DNA of 64,000 bases, from the NCBI GenBank assembly GCA_945869845.1, contig CAMBRG010000003.1, positions 1 to 64,000 of the forward strand, written 5' to 3'. The stretch comes from Opitutus sp. GAS368. Its GTDB lineage: Bacteria; Verrucomicrobiota; Verrucomicrobiia; Opitutales; Opitutaceae. Position 1 is the stretch's first letter; each line of letters begins with the position of its first letter. Of this stretch, positions 61,274 through 64,000 are shown piece after piece. A program made the position numbers and the translations under genes. The notes under the pieces are model-generated. The model made no database searches and was not told where the DNA came from. It saw only the letters and a program-made list of their open reading frames with translations.

Positions 61274-64000
61274 ATGAAACCCTATTCCTCGCTCTTTTTT
61301 GATCGGACCCTTCAAGTCGGGTGCGCCGTTGTCGGCCTGCTCGGCGCCTCCTCGCTTTCGGCTCAACTCGCCGCGCCGACCACTCCGGCTGCCGCCAAGG
61401 CCGCGGCTGGGAAATCGACGGTGATTCCGGGGGCGGTCGCAGCCCCGGTCGTCCCCGCTCCCGACGAGGTCATGAAGCTCTCGCCGTTCGTGGTCGAGAC
61501 CGACACCGACAAAGGCTACCAGTCGGCCTCGACGCTCGCGGGCACGCGCCTGCGGACGGAGCTTCGCGATGTCGGCGCGGCGATCAGCGTGGTGAACGCC
61601 CAGTTTTTGGCCGACACGGGCTCGACGAACACCAAGGACATTCTCGTTTACACGACGGGCACGGAGGCGTCGGGGCCCGGCGGCAACTACTCGGGCGTCA
61701 GCACGGGCAATAATTTTTCCAATGCGGAAGCCAATCTTCAGAGCCCGAATGTTTCGACGCGGGTGCGTGGACTGAGCGGCGCTGATCTCACCCGGGATTT
61801 TTTCCCCACCGATATCGGGCTCGATTCGTATAACACCGAGCGCGTCGATATTTCACGCGGGGCCAATGCCATTCTGTTCGGCCTTGGTAGCCCGGCGGGC
61901 ATTATCAACAACCAGCTGAAGGTCCCGAATCTGCGCAAAAACGCCTTGGTATTTCAGCAGACCTATAGCCGATACGATTCGCACCGCGAGGTGCTCGATC
62001 TGAACCAGTCTATCATGAAGGACCGGCTGGCGGTGCGCGTCATCGGCCTGAACGACGACAAGAAGTTTCGCCAAAAGCCCGCCTTCGAGGACGACCGCCG
62101 ACTTTACGCGGCGCTGCGCTGGGAGCCGCGCTTGTTTCGCGACGCGTTCACGCAGCTCAACGTGAGCTATGAGACCGGGGATATCTCGGCCAACCGCCCC
62201 CGGCCCACGCCGCCGCAGGACGGACTTTCGGTTTGGTTCAACGTGCTGAACAAGGTCGCCATCGATCCGAGCCAGCCCACGACGGTGACCACCAATCCGC
62301 TGCTCGCGGCGCATCTCGGCTCGGCGGGCCGATGGTTCGGCCAAGTGGGCGGCGTCTTCACCGATCCCAATTCAGCCACGATGGGCGGTCCGGGCACACC
62401 GGCCTTTATGCTCAGCCGCGGCGGCAATCCGTTCACCCAATGGTTCGGCGTCGGCAACTACACGACGCAGGGCAACAACCCGCTCTTCTTCCTCAACCAA
62501 CAGTTCGCGCCCGCCGGCCAAGCCTACGCCGGGCTTTGGAAATATCAGGAGATCCGCGATCCTTCGGTCTTTGATTTCTACAACACGCTGCTCGACGGCC
62601 CCAACAAGCGCGAGGCCGCCAAGTTCAACGCCTTCAACGCGAGCCTCCGCCAAACGTTTTTCAAAGACGCGCTCGGCTTCGAAGTCGCCTACGACGAGCA
62701 GAAGCAGGACCGCGCCAATACCAGTATCATCGGCTTCGACGCGGCGACGATCCACGTCGATATGCAAAGCCGGCTCGTGAACGGCGCGGTCAACCCCAAC
62801 TTCGGCCGGCCGTATTTCGCCTCCGATTCCATCGGCAACAATTTCTCCAACAACCGCCGCAAGGCTTTCCGCGCGACCTCCTACGCCACCCTGGATCTCA
62901 CGCAGAAATCCGGCCTGTTCCGCCATCTCGGCAAGCACACGGTCACCGGCGTTTACAGCGACCTTGAGAGCTCCACGTTCTCCCGCAGTTACCAGGGGTT
63001 CTCCTACACGACCGACCTCAACGCCTACGCCAACAATCCCGCCGCGCTGACCTACCCCGATTACGCTGCGATCCACTACCTCGGCGGCTCGCTGGCCAAT
63101 CGCACGTCGGCGGCCGGCGCCGGTATCCAAGGCCTCACCGCGCCGCACCTTCCCCGGGCCAATGGCACCGCGTTGCTCTTCGACAATAGGACCAACGAGT
63201 GGGTGACCAACGCTCCCGTGACCGTGATCGGACCGGAGAGCGGCCTCGACAAACTCTACTCCAACGCCTCGCGCGCGCGGAACCAGACCACGAGCTACTC
63301 CGCGATCTGGCAGAGTTATTTTCTGAACCGCAAACTCGTCGGCCTCGTCGGCTGGCGCGAAGACGAGTTTTCGCTCTTCGACCGCGGCGCGCCCGTGCGG
63401 GTCGCGGCGACCAATCAGGTCGATCCTTTCGCGGCGTCGTGGATCTCGCCCGCCAAACCCAACATCTACGCCAAGGACCGGACCGTGAGCTGGAGCGTCG
63501 TCGGTCATGCACCCGATTTAATCAAGCGGCGCCTCCCGCTCGGGATGGACGTGAGCCTGTCCTATAACCGTTCGGAAAATTTCCGGCCGTCCTCAACGGT
63601 GGCCGATGTTTACGGTCGCCCGTTTAGCCCGCCCGCCGGTTCCACGGTGGACAAGGGCCTCACGCTCTCGTTTGCCGACCAGAAATTCGTCCTGCGCGTC
63701 GTGAACTACAAAACCACGCAGGCGAACGACGTGAGTACCTTCTACAATACCTTTTGGCCGGGCAACGACGTCACCCGCGCGATGAACGGGCTGCGCGGCT
63801 CCAACACCAGCGAGGTGCTCATCAATAAATGGTTTGGCTTCGCGCCGAGCGATTCGCGCTACCTCCCGCTCCGGGCGTCGCTCACCGCGGCGGCGCAGGC
63901 GGGCAACGCAAACCCCGCGCTCACGGCGGCCGAGACCACCGCGCGCAACCTTTGGTTCACCCAGCGCACGGCCGCCGAATGGCTCCGCCCTGTCGATCCG
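61274..64000 (+). CDS. TonB-dependent receptor (partial, runs off the window)
   Basis: Open from ATG 61274 to the window end, 909 codons without a stop. Signal peptide (VGCAVVGLLGASSLSAQLAA), a Pro/Ala-rich linker, then plug LSPFVVETDTDKGYQSASTL, LRDVGAAISVVNAQFLADTG, RVRGLSGADLTRDFFPTDIG and VDISRGANAILFGLGSPAGI. It is the same plug type as 12971-16471 and 52777-55731, without a carboxypeptidase-like domain. It follows the Tat-exported sugar enzymes on the same strand, so an oligosaccharide substrate is likely. The C-terminal barrel end lies outside the window. Confidence 0.92.
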   Translation, partial: MKPYSSLFFDRTLQVGCAVVGLLGASSLSAQLAAPTTPAAAKAAAGKSTVIPGAVAAPVVPAPDEVMKLSPFVVETDTDKGYQSASTLAGTRLRTELRDVGAAISVVNAQFLADTGSTNTKDILVYTTGTEASGPGGNYSGVSTGNNFSNAEANLQSPNVSTRVRGLSGADLTRDFFPTDIGLDSYNTERVDISRGANAILFGLGSPAGIINNQLKVPNLRKNALVFQQTYSRYDSHREVLDLNQSIMKDRLAVRVIGLNDDKKFRQKPAFEDDRRLYAALRWEPRLFRDAFTQLNVSYETGDISANRPRPTPPQDGLSVWFNVLNKVAIDPSQPTTVTTNPLLAAHLGSAGRWFGQVGGVFTDPNSATMGGPGTPAFMLSRGGNPFTQWFGVGNYTTQGNNPLFFLNQQFAPAGQAYAGLWKYQEIRDPSVFDFYNTLLDGPNKREAAKFNAFNASLRQTFFKDALGFEVAYDEQKQDRANTSIIGFDAATIHVDMQSRLVNGAVNPNFGRPYFASDSIGNNFSNNRRKAFRATSYATLDLTQKSGLFRHLGKHTVTGVYSDLESSTFSRSYQGFSYTTDLNAYANNPAALTYPDYAAIHYLGGSLANRTSAAGAGIQGLTAPHLPRANGTALLFDNRTNEWVTNAPVTVIGPESGLDKLYSNASRARNQTTSYSAIWQSYFLNRKLVGLVGWREDEFSLFDRGAPVRVAATNQVDPFAASWISPAKPNIYAKDRTVSWSVVGHAPDLIKRRLPLGMDVSLSYNRSENFRPSSTVADVYGRPFSPPAGSTVDKGLTLSFADQKFVLRVVNYKTTQANDVSTFYNTFWPGNDVTRAMNGLRGSNTSEVLINKWFGFAPSDSRYLPLRASLTAAAQAGNANPALTAAETTARNLWFTQRTAAEWLRPVDP

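Overview
The window looks like chromosomal DNA of a Gram-negative Verrucomicrobiota bacterium, most likely Opitutaceae. This is inferred from high GC, KDO-lipopolysaccharide synthesis (kdsB), eight TonB-dependent receptors (TBDRs), many secreted sulfatases, Tat-exported Gfo/Idh/MocA and sugar-isomerase enzymes, and an oligogalacturonate lyase. I found no tRNA, no rRNA and no intact transposase.

Layout. (1) 1-5.3 kb is housekeeping: tatD, HPr, kdsB, carA and lysine 2,3-aminomutase. (2) 5.4-8.1 kb is regulatory: two tandem copies of a structured RNA, each with its own terminator and with compensatory base changes, then a TPP riboswitch with two terminators in front of a TBDR that is probably a thiamine receptor. 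(3) 8.2-12.7 kb holds a DUF433/DUF5615 toxin-antitoxin pair, a pRiA4b ORF-3-like gene, an aldehyde dehydrogenase and small membrane proteins. (4) 12.9-24.9 kb is a minus-strand polysaccharide-utilisation block: two TBDRs, two intact sulfatases, one truncated sulfatase, a PL22 oligogalacturonate lyase and two N-terminal gene stumps.

(5) 25.3-42.8 kb is a defence island. A secreted protein with six ~25-residue repeats precedes a decayed BREX locus (brxC tail, AbiEi/AbiEii-like pair, pglX head, inverted DUF1016 fragment). Next come two 414-bp direct repeats flanking an HNH endonuclease and an unknown gene. A type I-G CRISPR-Cas operon (cas3-csb3-csb1-csb2, no cas1/2/4) follows with an 11-repeat array, then a tightly overlapping three-gene operon of unknown function. 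A 21-bp direct repeat occurs at about 31.34 and 42.74 kb, on both sides of the CRISPR segment.

(6) 42.8-55.7 kb has two paralogous minus-strand TBDRs, then two plus-strand TBDRs sharing a nearly identical leader and signal-peptide region. The second of these is frameshifted at a C tract and again at an A tract. (7) 56-58.6 kb shows rearrangement: a second DUF433/DUF5615 pair lies between two copies of the 3' end of a WD40 gene, beside a ThuA gene broken by an inversion. (8) 58.6-64 kb carries Tat-exported Gfo/Idh/MocA and isomerase-like proteins and a TBDR running off the window.

A ~45-bp dispersed repeat occurs eight times, always upstream of a gene start and always in the same strand orientation whatever the gene direction. 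Together with the tandem structured RNAs and the three-gene operon beside the CRISPR array, it is the best candidate here for undescribed biology.
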